From: Rheum nobile
Taxonomy: Eukaryota; Streptophyta; Magnoliopsida; Caryophyllales; Polygonaceae
Assembly: GCA_027886185.1 (NCBI GenBank)
Contig: WOAB01000109.1
Coordinates: 9,094,501 to 9,158,500, forward strand
Direction of reading: 5' to 3'
Length of the DNA stretch: 64,000 nucleotides
Notes under the pieces: generated by a model
What the model was told of the DNA's origin: nothing
The model's input: only the letters and a program-made list of their open reading frames with translations
Databases searched by the model: none
Made by a program: the position numbers and the translations under genes
Shown here: piece after piece, positions 1-11,273 of the stretch
Position numbering within the stretch: the stretch's first letter is position 1
How the letters are laid out: each line of letters begins with the position of its first letter

Positions 1-11
1 AAAACATTTTA

Positions 12-23
12 GCTCTGATACCA
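12..23 (-). promoter_or_regulatory. Primer-binding site (initiator tRNA-Met type)
   Basis: On the minus strand this reads tggtatcagagc, the usual plant PBS complementary to tRNA-iMet. It lies 4 bases from the TG...CA end of the LTR at 28-2451. The internal region of this minus-strand element therefore continues leftwards out of the window. Confidence 0.85.
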
Positions 24-27
24 TTTC

Positions 28-2451
28 TGTAACACCCCTAAATTTAACCCCATTTGAAAGCGCTACTGCCGATGACCCCAGACGTAAACCCCGAAGTCAT
101 CCCAGGCTTTTCCGACGTCATAACTGACTTAAAACACAGTTACAATACTAAAATCATAACTTTTATTAAACCACATGGTCGCAGAATTACACGATTCCAA
201 AAACGACCCAATAATAAGAAATACAACAACAAAAGTCTTTAACAGAATACAAAATAGCACAGCAGAAATCTTTTAAATACAAAGCGACAAAACAACTTGT
301 CAAAAACAAAACACCGTTCATCTTCATAGTCGTTCTAGCCTTCTTAGATCTGCAACATACCTGATGTGCCGAATCGGACGGATGACACCAGCCAACCATG
401 CAAGGAATATAACGGTTGGTCAGTCTAATGAAAGACTACGCAAGGGTACAAAGCAGAGTGGTTCGAAGCAGTCGTATTAGGTTAGACTCATCGTTCCTCG
501 AATAATAACCGAGTACGCTAGTCAACCATCATACTCCTACTAGAATATATAAAACAACATGAACAAGAGAAGATTCTGGAGACCGAGTCTCACAACAATT
601 AATCCCAAAAGAAGACTCCAAATGAAATGAGCCTTAAAGGAAACAATGACAAATGTTGGGAAACTTAATTTATAATATACACACAATCACAGAATCACAG
701 AATCACATTCGAGCGATCTACAACTAAGACGAGCTTTCCTAGCTGCACTAGCGCCTAGCTGCAATACTCGCCAAACATTTTAAATAAGTGCTTACTCATA
801 CGACACTTTATATTAAGGTCAAGGCATTTTCATTATGTGCATACTCATGGCACGTATCTTATTAAATGTCAACACACACACACACATCACTTTACAAACT
901 TTTATGATCTGCTCATCCCGAGACGAGAGATCCTTGGGAATACTCCCTAGATTTGTGACACTAGCTAAGTGTACCACCTCTATACCCGAGTATAGAGGCT
1001 AGTCATGACTCACCAATGGTATTAGGGTCTCAATGCCCTTTTCTCCATTTAATTATCAAGAAACGACTGGACCTCCATCCATCGTCCCTACGAATACTCG
1101 TGCTAACTAAACAGTTCAACACAGTCAACATCATATCAAATCAAAGCCATCAAGGCCAACATCATAGATCTAACAATCTATATATATATATATATCAAAA
1201 TAGCGTTGCTACTAACAGTATATGCAACCTATTATAACCTTTTTATATGAAGTTCACCTTTAAAATCCACAACAAAACCATTATGAACATAATAGCGCTG
1301 TATCTAGCAATATACAACCTATTATAACATCACTTCTTTTATCAAATAATTGATCAAAACTGTTCCCAACATAAATAAGAAATCATCCCAAATTAATTAA
1401 CAACAAACAATTGATAATTAATGAAAGTATGGAATGATGAGCAAGAGCGAACCGCCACTTGCCTAAATCCGCAGAAGCTTAAGCAAAGCTTAGAGACAAC
1501 GGGCTCCTGGATCTGAAACTGGAGCAAATCTTGGATAATAAATCCCTAAGAAATGGCCCATAACAAGACCCTAAGTTAGATTCAATATACTTATGTATGA
1601 ATCTAAAAGAATACAAGAAGAAATCAAAGGAAACGAGCAAAGCCCAAAGCCAAACCACAAAACACACAACTCGGACACACATACCGCGATCGCGGCAGGT
1701 CGCGGTTTTCGTGCTGTGACAGTGGCTAGCTCGCGAGACAACAATGGAGAATTTCTTACCCAAACCGATTTGTTTGCCTTCGATTTGTCTATGGTTCGAT
1801 CTCCCAACACCTCAAAGCTTCTCACAACACCCAAGAGTACCTTCTCAACTCAAGAGACACTCGAAATCTCCCACACACGAAGCTCCAAAACTGCTCAACA
1901 ATGGTGGACAGAAAAACAGAGGAAGAAAGAAGAGGATGAAGAAGAGCTTCTTAGCTCCGGGTTTCACCTCCTTTTATAGCCCAATCCGAGCTTCATCTGA
2001 GGGAACAAGGGAGGGGACAAGGGGACAAGGCAAAGGAGCCACTTGGCCTGCCCAAAAACAGAGAAAACAGAGGCGCTACAGTAACCGCCACGCGAGGAAG
2101 ACGATTCTGCCCAACTCTTGGTATTACCGCGATCGCGGCGGGTCGCGGTGAATCGCGGTTGATCGCGTCAGGTCGCGGTGAGTCGCGATTTTAAGCCGAC
2201 TTCGTTAATTCTTATCCGAACTTGGTTTGGATTAAATTTCTTAACTCCGGGTTAAATATATTCGTACATTAACGATACATTAACCCCGAAAACACCTCAA
2301 TTGTATTATATAATGCTCGGAAAATTTTACAGAGCTCAGACCCCTTTTGAGAAGGTCCGAAACTCACTGAATTAAATCCGTCTTAGCAAAACGGGCATAA
2401 GAAAAATTTAAAAATAATTCAAAATACCCTTAAAAATTACGGGGTGTTACA
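28..2451 (-). mobile_element. LTR of a minus-strand Ty3-type retrotransposon (family A)
   Basis: The two ends are inverted (tgtaacacccc on the left, ggggtgttaca on the right) and end in TG/CA. A tRNA-iMet primer-binding site abuts the left end, so this is the 5' LTR of an element on the minus strand. On that strand a TATA box lies at 1971-1978. GC-rich modules sit upstream of it (2127-2190) and downstream (about 1683-1710). The LTR start and TATA neighbourhood resemble the LTRs of the gag-only element at 27603-39264 (shared cccgttttg and ggatttaat blocks), so the two families look related. The long LTR, tgtaacacccc end and iMet PBS suggest a chromovirus such as Tekay/Del, but no pol is visible to confirm that. 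Open frames inside are short and are not genes. Confidence 0.85.
1971..1978 (-). promoter_or_regulatory. TATA box of LTR family A
   Basis: The minus strand reads tataaaag inside ggctataaaaggagg. The gag-only element LTRs carry almost the same context at 28142 and 33772, which supports this as the retroelement promoter. Confidence 0.6.
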
Positions 2452-3077
2452 TCCCCCCCCCCCCCCCCCCCGATCTGCCCCTGACCTCCCTCCTCCTCCA
2501 GATTTCCCCCCCGACCTCCCTCCCGCTCCGATCTGCCCCCGACCTTCCTCCCCAGTTCTCCCCCCGTCCCCCATCCTCCTCCTCCTCCTCCTTCTTTCTC
2601 GGCCAGCCTAGCCTCCCCTGCCTTCCTCCCCTTTCCCTTCCTCTTTCTCCCTCCTCTGTCCCCGCCTTTGTTTCTTTTGTGGTTTGTTTGTTTGTTGCTG
2701 TGGTTTCTTCGGCTGTGCAGGTGACCCTTTGGTTTGACTGGAGACTGTTATTTCGGTTCGAGATTTGACAGTGGTCGTGTGATCCCTGGTGGTTTGTTTG
2801 ACGATTTGCCATCAGATTGTGTCTTATCTCTTCTTTCCGGCTGCTTCAAACGACCTTGTTGGAGTTTTTCAACCCGTGTTTGAAGACTTTCTCTTTGTTT
2901 AGCATTTTGGTTTGCTTGTTCGGTTGTTGTTGCTTTTGGCTGTGTTTGTTGTTCTTTTTCTTTATTTCGTTCTTGTTGTTGTGTGTCGTTGTTGTTGGTT
3001 CTGCCGTTTAATCGGCCTCTCGAGTTTTCAGGGGTTTGTCCTGAATCTTGAATTCTTACTTTATCAAAAAAAAAAAA
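2452..3077 (+). mobile_element. Possible 3' end of a 5'-truncated LINE
   Basis: The stretch starts with a C-run and C/T-rich low-complexity DNA and continues as T/G-rich non-coding sequence. It ends in gaattcttactttatc followed by a run of A. Plant L1-type elements commonly end in a similar 3' UTR with tttatc before the A tail, which is why I suggest a LINE tail. No reverse-transcriptase reading frame and no clear target-site duplication are visible. The C-rich start could equally be a decayed 5' UTR. Confidence 0.3.
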
Positions 3078-4514
3078 GTATACACGTAGGTAAATTGTTC
3101 AATAGAAAAAAGTATACACATAGATACAAATGATTTTTTTAAAAAAAAATTATATTGCCTTAACACATGGAATCAAATCGGCCATCAAAGTAAATGATAA
3201 TTGAAAGTGAAATAACATGAGCATTTGATAATTCTATAAAGTGATATTTTTGTACTCGATAAAATCACAATTAATTAATAATCATTCGATAATTCTATAT
3301 CATTATTGTGATGTGATTTATTATTATTATTCTTTTTTGAAAGAATTAATAATTTTTTTCTTGTACTTGTATACATTTTCATTAGTTAATAATTTTTATG
3401 AGGAACAAATTGGTTGGTTGACAATTTTTTCATATATTCGTAGGAGAATTGATTTTCAACTTAAATCTAAGAAAGAAGGATAATGAAAGCTTTCATTGTC
3501 AAAATGACCGGTGATCTTTTGGATGAGATGAGAATGAAAATGAAAATAAAGAACAAACGATTTCTTTTTTAAAATTCTTTCGATAGTCAAGTTTAATATT
3601 TTTTACTATGTTTAATGGATTTATTGTACTATACTATTACCAAGTAACAATACTATAGTCCGTTATAAGGAAGAAAACACATCATGTAACAAAAACGACT
3701 ATGTATTACATTAATCAAAAGCAATATTTCAAGATGCAACTTAAAATATATAATTAGTTAATTACACCGAAAAACAAATTAAGCACAATTATTTCAGGCA
3801 TAGCAAAGTATAGAATAATATAAGTAAAACAGAAGTGAAAAATTGTAGATGAAGAGATGAAATACACTAAAATTTAAAAGAACTCATATTATAGTAATCT
3901 ATTGTAAGAAATCAAAATCAAATGGGACTGAAATTTAACATAGATACTAATTGAATGGTCGATCATTTTCATATGCCTCGGTTGCAAGCACAATAAAACC
4001 AGAATAGTGGTACATAACTTGATTGATGATGATAAAAGAAAGTTCATTGGAGCATGCCATGTTTACTGCTTCTTCTACGATTTTTTCCACTCCCTTGCAG
4101 TACTAAAATCTACAAAAAGGTGATCTATCCTACGCTTTCCTCTTCTTTTATTTAATTTATATAGATGAGTGGTATGTTTGGAATGTTAGTAGGTGTTTAA
4201 ATTATAATAGTTTTGGAATATGAATGAGTATGTAGTTATTGTGATTGAAATTAAAATATGGCTGGCAAAATTCGTAACTCATGTTGAGTATTAATCGGTT
4301 TAACATAAATTGTGTTGAAGGCTATAGTTAAGGAGTTTGACCAGTATAATCAAAATTGAGTTTAAACGAATTATTAGACTAAAGGCAAAACACAACGATT
4401 TGAGATGACTTAAGTAGAAAGAATTGTTTTTTGTTGAAATCTTAATTTTTCTTAAAAAAATTCTAGACCAAATGAATGTACATTGATTGTTCATATTTTA
4501 TATGTTTATTATAG
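3078..4514. other. AT-rich intergenic DNA, nothing recognised
   Basis: Very AT-rich sequence with short homopolymer runs. I found no convincing reading frame, terminal repeat or RNA gene. Confidence 0.5.
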
Positions 4515-4772
4515 ATTATAGATAGATAGACAGATATAAAGATTTGAGTAACTAATTAATATGAATAAAAAAAATAAAAGATAAAATAGTAAAATAAAGT
4601 TGTTAAGAAGGGTGATTGAACCCTAGACCTCTTGTATTATGAGAGTGTCTTTAACCATTGAGCTATATTAGAAGATTTAGTTTCTAATGAAAAATAACCA
4701 AAAAAATAAGAGATAATTTTCATATTTATTGGGTATTAATTACACCCTTAGTCTACTTTATATATTTATAGA
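4515..4772 (-). repeat. tRNA-derived SINE-like repeat, copy 1
   Basis: On the minus strand this matches the repeats at 15302-15560 and 16289-16552. It contains a tRNA-like core with an A-box-like stretch (tagctcaatggttaaagac) and a B-box-like stretch (gggttcaatc) about 30 bases apart, with an anticodon-arm-like ctc/gag stem between them. It is bounded on one side by the motif ctataaatatataaagtag, which also bounds the other copies. No acceptor stem is visible, so it is not a functional tRNA gene. Confidence 0.55.
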
Positions 4773-4944
4773 TATATAGATTACCCACTAATTCCGTCGA
4801 TGGAGTCAAGTCTTTAGCATTTATGTAATTATGCATGTGGGCTTAGTTTGCATAATTGATATATAGATTACCCACTAATTCCGTCGATGGAGTCAAGTCT
4901 TTAGCATTTATGTAATTATGCATGTGGGCTTAGTTTGCATAATT
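4771..4944 (+). repeat. Perfect tandem duplication, 2 x 87 bp
   Basis: The 87-bp unit starts gatatatagattacccac and ends gcttagtttgcataatt. It occurs at 4771-4857 and again at 4858-4944 with no differences that I can see, so the duplication is recent. Confidence 0.9.
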
Positions 4945-5623
4945 TATTGGTTGACTTTGACTGACGCGAATAAAATAGGAATGGACCACCAACGTACAAA
5001 TCGAGTGGAAGAAGCAAGCAGCATCCCTTCCATTACCATACATTATTGTCTTATCTCTCTCATCGGAGTCCCCACGCGCAACCCGTCCATGGGACAACCA
5101 CAAATCACACGTTTAATGCCTATTTCTCTAACATAAGATTTGACTCACTCACCCGGCCTAATCTATGTATTTAGGGTCGAGATTCCAAGATCGTAAAATT
5201 TTAAAATCACGCAGTATAACTAAACGTAGTAAAAATCAATCTAATAAACCCTAAACTTTTAATATTTGAAATGAAAATATAAAATATAATATATTAATAA
5301 TCTTATAATACGAAAGCGTTATGTTTCTATAATACTTTAGTGATTATTTAGTATATATAATCATATTATAATAGATAAAACGAAAAAAAAACATTTAATT
5401 AAATTTTAGTTATACGTTTGTAGTTATAATAAAATATTGTCATATATAATAAACGTAGGATTGTAAGAATCGTACGTGAATTTAGATCGTATACACAATT
5501 TTACTGATTTATATTGAAATATTAAGATCGTACTCTTAGAAAAATTATATCTATTATCAGAATCCTTATACCATATTTAAATTGTAGGATCGATAAAACG
5601 TAAAATTGAATCGATTATAACAA
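4945..5623. other. AT-rich intergenic DNA, nothing recognised
   Basis: The sequence is mostly A/T with no supported gene. The last bases (caatc, 5624-5628) form the left target-site duplication of the solo LTR that follows. Confidence 0.5.
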
Positions 5624-5628
5624 CAATC

Positions 5629-6438
5629 TGTTGGTGTCGGAGCCTTCTCAGGAAACTGTTGATGCATAAACTGGCTTCTCCAGGGAACGATCAAGTGGCA
5701 ACACAATTCGGATAAGATTTGAATCGCTTATTAGCTTTCCGAAATCAATATTTCGCTCTTATCAAGCCTTAGAGAGTCCACGAAATTTGAAGTGAGATAA
5801 GACAAACCAACCAATTCAAATCAAGGCTTTTGATGAGAATTGAACTTTAGAGAATGTGTTTCAGACATTAAGCTTCGTATGGTTTGATCTTAAGTGAGAT
5901 CAATTTCGACCATCACAACACTAATGCCCTAGAACCCTTTATATAGGATTTAGGGAACTTCCAGATCAGTTTACAAGAAGTTACCGGGCAGTTACGGCGG
6001 TTACCAAGCGGTTACAACCGCTCCAAAGACAGTTTAATTTTCTGGGAACTGAACCCAACGGTTACAAGGTAGTTACACAAGTTATGGCGGTTATAATAGG
6101 AGTTACTACTGCAGACGTGATTGCAGTTACAAGCACGTTCCAAGACATGTTGTATATTACCCACGTGCTTAATGCGCTCAAATCAATCAGCCAACTGTAC
6201 AATTTTCTCATAGGGAACAAACCAGCAAAGTTCCCTTCGAGGAAACTTGTTATACCAGTAACAATACCTTATTGTTGCCCTCCAAAACTCGAATTCGCTT
6301 ACACAAGTGTGTACTCTACACCCCCAAACCTGTGTTATAACGAAGTGAGCTCCCATAGTGTTGTGTGAATCCCGATCACACTAAATAGCATTGTTCTCTC
6401 CAAGGAACAATATCATGATGACACTAAAATCACCAACA
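5629..6438. mobile_element. Solo LTR, 810 bp, with perfect 5-bp target duplication
   Basis: The element starts tgttggtg and ends caccaaca, a perfect 8-bp terminal inverted repeat with TG/CA ends. It is flanked by caatc on both sides (5624-5628 and 6439-6443). Neither edge has a primer-binding site or polypurine tract followed by internal sequence, so only the LTR remains, as expected after LTR-LTR recombination. The size and TGTTGG/CCAACA ends fit Ty1/copia, but the superfamily is not proven. The open frame at 6084-6368 is incidental. Orientation cannot be fixed. Confidence 0.88.
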
Positions 6439-7248
6439 CAATCATAGTTGAGTTTGTAGATTTGCATACGTCTATTCTGGAAAGAAATCCGTGTGTAAAT
6501 TGATTCTAAACTAACACGATTCATGCCTGAGTCATATATCAAAATTTGTAAGGTGATGTGCTACATTTTTTGCTGGTTTGACCATGTCTTTTTGTCACAT
6601 ATTTGAATCTGCGTGACTTGTATACATTTTTGTCCATATTTAATTTGTGTGATTTATGGTAGGATAGAATCTATTAATATATATTTAAAAGTTAGCTTCA
6701 TGGTGTAATGAATGCTAACTTTTAAATCCTCCATAAGTCACATTGGGCCTAAAGAGCTTTATAGAATGCATATATAGGCCAATCTGCTTCCCTTAATCTC
6801 TCCTTCTTCACAGATAAAATGGCTTCCAATCTTTAACCCTAATTTTCGCCCTCATTGAACCAGCCATGACCTGTCCGTCCCACTCCTCGGCATTCAACGC
6901 GGTCTTAGTAGGTTTTGTCTCCATCGACCTCTTACATCTCCGCCCTCATTCGGTGGCTTCAAACCCTGTTGCGCTTCCTTCTTCGGCTCACCCTAACGCG
7001 TTCTTCTACTCGAGTCCAATTCACGCTCTTAATATTTGGACCAATTTGGTTACGGCCAAATACCCGATTTCAATTTTCGACTTCGAAAATTCAAAGCAAA
7101 AACTCAATCTTCAACGGAGACGGCTCCTCTGTGCCGTCGCGGAAAATCAAGTGGAAGGCTCGCGTTCTTCTACTCGCGGCTCCTCTGGGAAGACCGTCAT
7201 CTTCGTCATCGACGTGTCGATTTGCTAAACCCTTCTGTCGGAAGATTT

Positions 7249-7278
7249 ACTAAAGGCGATCACATCATCGCCTTTAGT
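7249..7278. repeat. Perfect 12-bp inverted repeat (hairpin)
   Basis: actaaaggcgat (7249-7260) and its exact reverse complement atcgcctttagt (7267-7278) are separated by six bases. It lies within a block (about 7203-7390) of imperfect direct repeats of cgcgtcgatttgct and cccttctgtcggaaga. Confidence 0.75.
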
Positions 7279-7379
7279 AACCTCAACGCGTCGATTTGCT
7301 TACACAAACCCTTCTGTCGGAAGAACCTCAACGCATCGATCGATTTGCTAAACCTATCTCCGCCGCGTCGATTTGCTAC

Positions 7380-8276
7380 ACAATCACAGCATCACGTCCC
7401 TCCGCCGTCGAAGCCCGAAAGGAAGGCTTACATGGATAAATTGGCCGCTTCTCCTCCCAATAAGGTTTTTTGATTTCATGTTTTACTGCCCTCTGTAAAT
7501 TTGAATTTTTTGTTAATATTTGTTTGTTTAATGCTTTCTTATCAGTGACTTACGAGAACATATTCTATTATGATAAAGAAGGAGGTAAAATTCAGTTGTT
7601 GTTTTTTGAGTTATGGAGTATATCAGATGAGTTATTTGTGTTTTGATCGGGTTTAGGGTTTATGCTGATTCAGATTAAAGTAAGGGAAGAAAGTTTGCGA
7701 TTAAAAGAGATCAAATTTCTGTAAGAATCTGAATGTTGGTTGGTTTACTAGAGCTTGTAACTTGTAGATTGTGATCCTGCACCAAAACAGTGTTTGCATA
7801 TCCCATAAGAACATTGAATTTGAGTTGGTTTTCTAAGGTTTCTGTGATTTCCTTTTTTCTTCATAGTTGAATTCAGTCCAAGAGCTGTCTTTGTCTTGTT
7901 TCTTTTTAATCAGAAAAGCATCCAAGCTAACTCCTTTAATTTGAGGTACACAGCAATAGTGTTTTGATTGCATACTGTTGATTTGCTTGGCTGAATTTTG
8001 CTGATTTTTCTTTTTTGACATGTAGAAATATTGGGAAGCTGGTGGCAACTGCAATACAGCCATAGAAGCTGCTAGGTTGGGCCTTCAATGTGTCGCACTA
8101 GGACATGTGGGTGATGATATTTATGGGCAATTTCTCCTTGATGTTCTGCGTGATGAGGGAATTGATATGGTTGGGATGAATGACGAGCTTGAGTATGTTA
8201 ATTGCTCGGGTGTTGATTACGAGACGCTTTTATGCTGGGTTCGGGTGGATCCTTTCCAGAGACATGGTTTCTGCAG
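7380..8276 (+). pseudogene. pfkB-family (ribokinase-like) carbohydrate kinase fragment
   Basis: Two exon pieces are recognisable. The first ends at about 7464 in the peptide PERKAYMDKLAASPPNK and a GT donor. The second runs 8026-8276 from an AG acceptor and reads KYWEAGGNCNTAIEAARLGL, continuing through GHVGDDIYGQF, LLDVLRDEGIDMVGMNDE and LLCWVRVDPFQRHGFC. Joined across the intron these are collinear with the N-terminal part of plant pfkB-type sugar kinases, including the substrate-side GGN motif. The first exon appears rearranged upstream, where low-complexity repeats stand in place of the expected N-terminal strand. The catalytic C-terminal half (GAGD anion-hole region) is missing, so no active kinase could be made. 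Sequence upstream (6866-7380) may be 5' leader of the same gene or unrelated. Confidence 0.75.
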
Positions 8277-9465
8277 GTGATGACAATTTTTTTGAATAAT
8301 GGATCATCAACTTTCTTGATTACTTAACTTTGTTCTTCTGTTTCTTTTGTCTTAGTTCTGTTAATGAATAGGAATTGTGACATGGTTTCGGCAGGTGATC
8401 CGGGGGTCCACCAGGGACTGACCCCCCAGCCATTCCTCCTGATGAATCAGGCAAGAATTGCGAAACGGCGTGGAATAGGTCCTCAGGCTCATACATCCTG
8501 TTATCAAATGAGTCAATTTAGTTGTTTTTTTCAATGGGTTGACATGCATTCTTCCTCTGAACTTCACTCCCTGCCAAACACAAGAAGTTTCAATGGGTTG
8601 ACATGCTCTGCAGAGAAGCAGGCCAAAACTAGATTGTGCAAATCTAATGCTCCTCAAGAGGGTAAATTGTGGGAGACGTCTAAAAAGATGTTAAATGCTC
8701 TTAGTAATAGCAACCTCTGTATCAAGTCAATTTCTGCTCTCTACCGGAAGCACAAGTCTCTGGGCATTTGGAAAAATGGTTCCAATGAATGCAAAGTATT
8801 CCTGCCACTTTGTAAGAGGTATGATATACTATTATTTAGTAACATATGTTCTATGTATATCAGAATTGTTTCTATGGTTTGCCTTTGTTGCTCTAACTGG
8901 GAATATTAGGTGAATACGTAGATTTGGCCTGATTCTGGAGAACAAATCCGTCCAGGATTCAAAGCTCTCTTGAATTCAAACATATTTAGATCCAGCATTC
9001 CTACGTTCATCCTATTAGTTGCTTGAAAGTTCAGGTCTTGGCTGTGTTTTCATAATTTTGAAGAATATGTTAAGCGAAGTAGGATACTTTGTGTATAATG
9101 TAGTGTTCTGTTTGTGTATTTTGCTTCTGATCGGATGATTTAATAGGTTAACGTCACTGAACTACCGTCATTTGCTTTCGAATAAATCAGTTTCAACCCG
9201 TCGCCCTAATCTGATGTAAATGTCCATATCTAAAACTGGCACGTCTTTTAATGTGTAAATTACCCTAATATGAAGTGTTTACCTAGAGTATGAAACACTT
9301 GACATGCTTGACATTTATAGTGATGATACATCTCCTGCAAAAAAAGGAGATACTCTCATCAGTACACTTTTCCTAATGCATTATGTTTATCTTATTCTTA
9401 TAATTGTTTTACTATTGGCATTTAACTAGAATTTCAAATGTAAGCTGATTTATTTTTGATATTAG
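8277..9465 (+). other. Interior of candidate Helitron, origin unclear
   Basis: The sequence has exon-like composition and open stretches (8364-8909), including possible peptides around 8680-8815, but I do not recognise a family. Around 8382-8400, tgacatggtttcggcaggtgat echoes the exon end at 8262-8280, suggesting a small local duplication. The rest is T-rich and intron-like. It probably contains further degraded captured sequence. Confidence 0.35.
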
Positions 9466-10762
9466 GCCTTTGTGAAAGCTCAAAAATCAAAAGCCTACTT
9501 CAAGAGGTATCAAGTTAAGTACAAGAGAAGGAGGGGTATGTCTCATTTGTTTCTTCATTTCTTCCTCTTTCAATCTTGAAAGCAATGTCATAGCACAAAT
9601 TACTTCTGCGACCATTGCTGGGGATATGATCCTTGCATCTGCTTATGCCCATGAATTGCCTCATTATGGACTTGAAGTGGGCCTCACCAACTATGCTTCA
9701 GGTATTTTTTAATTCTTTTCTGTCCATTTCATCCTATTTATAATTCTTCCTAACTCTCAAGTCCCTCGCTTCAGCTTATTGCACTGGTCTTTTGTTGGCC
9801 CGTTGAGTTCTGAAGATGCTGGAAATGGATGAAGAGTACGAGGGTAATGTTGAAGCAACTGGGGGGGATTTCTCTGTTGAGCCGGGTGAGAGCAGGAGAC
9901 CTTTCCGTGCTCTCCTCGATGTTGGGCTTCTCAGAACCACAACTGGAAGTCGCGTTTTTGGTGCACTCAAGGTACCCTTAGATTACAGCCTGTTGTGATA
10001 TGCTTGTCTAACTTTGGGTGACATTTTTGTACAACTTTCCCTATTATTCCGGTTTTGTAAGATACTTTGGCTACTGTTTAGAATTAGTTATTTATTTCCC
10101 TAATCACTGGTTACTCTTTCTTCAGGGTGCCCTTGATGGTGGACTTGATATTGCTCACAGTGACAAGCGTTCTGCTAGATTCAGCAAGGACAATAAGCAA
10201 CTCGATGCTGAGGTCCACCGCAAGTACATCTATGGTGGACACGTTGCCGATTACATGAGGGTGAGTAAAGCTATTACACAATGCCGGTGGCTTCAAATTT
10301 GTGTTTATGTAATTAAGTCTCAAGTTCCAATTGTCTAATCAAAACTACACATTTTCTATCACCACCCTCTTTGGCTTGGCGGTTGGAAACTTGATTTTCT
10401 ATTTAATTATGATTTTTGAATACTTGTATTCAAGTGCTGATTTTTATCCATCCATCGTTATAATTATGATGCTGAGAAATCATGCGTGATCAGGAACCTT
10501 GTTGGTATATTGTGTCATGGATATGATTCATATTTTGTTGTGAAATTGCATTGTAATAAGTTTTCTCCCAACATTTGTATAATTGCAGACATTAACTGAA
10601 GATGAGCCCGAAAACTAAAAGTACCAATCTCACTTTAGTGAGTACATAAAGAAGGGAGTTGAAGCTGATGGTCTTGAGGAGTTGTACAAGAAGGTTCATG
10701 CCGCAATCAGGGAAGACCCAACTGCAAAGAAATCTGACAAGGAACCTCCAAAGCAACACGAG
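9466..10762 (+). pseudogene. RPL5: Ribosomal protein uL18 (RPL5) pseudogene, introns retained
   Basis: Five exon pieces follow cytosolic 60S protein L5 (uL18), which binds 5S rRNA. Their positions are 9466-9535 ([20 protein letters not shown]), about 9584-9701 ([20 protein letters not shown]), 9775-9971 ([20 protein letters not shown]), 10126-10260 ([15 protein letters not shown]) and 10589-10762 ([20 protein letters not shown]). Splice sites are conserved at most joins. Lesions: part of the coding sequence after the first piece is absent, TGA at 9804-9806 replaces an Arg codon, and TAA at 10616-10618 lies in a small insertion. The start codon exon and the C-terminal basic tail are not found. 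Retained introns show it derives from genomic DNA rather than mRNA. It cannot make L5. Confidence 0.9.
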
Positions 10763-11273
10763 GTATTACACTGCAAAATATGAACAATTTGCTGTATTTC
10801 CCCCCTACTTTTGTACCTATTGACGTTCTGAGCTACCACTGTTTTCTGTGTTGTGCAGTATAAATCATACTACTCAATGGCCTCTTTGAGATAAGAAATT
10901 ATTTGTTACCATTGTCTCACTGCTAAATTCGGGACAATGATGCAATTTGTAATCTCATAAGCCAGAAAAGATTGCATCTTTCTCTGTGATCTGCAGCTTC
11001 TTAAGTAAATGATGCTGCTAAATTAATGACAGTGATGCATTTTGTCCCCTTTTGCTCTGCGGTTTTGTTTTTAGGATATCTGTAAAATTGGTTGTCTGAT
11101 TATTAACTACCATGTGGAGAAATGATAAAATTGGATGACTGTAAATGAGAATTTAACTGGACATCATCTGCTTTTGACTACACCTTGCATTTTTTAGAAT
11201 GAAGGTTGAATGCATTGATAAACTGGGTTCATTTTCAGATGTGCTTATTAGCAAAGTCATAACAATCTCCGCA

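Noticed and set aside
2447..2812. Minus-strand open frame rich in Gly, Glu and Arg
   Set aside because: It comes from a C/T-rich low-complexity stretch and has no domain or splice context.
6084..6368. 94-codon open frame
   Set aside because: It lies wholly inside the solo LTR at 5629-6438 with no recognisable domain.
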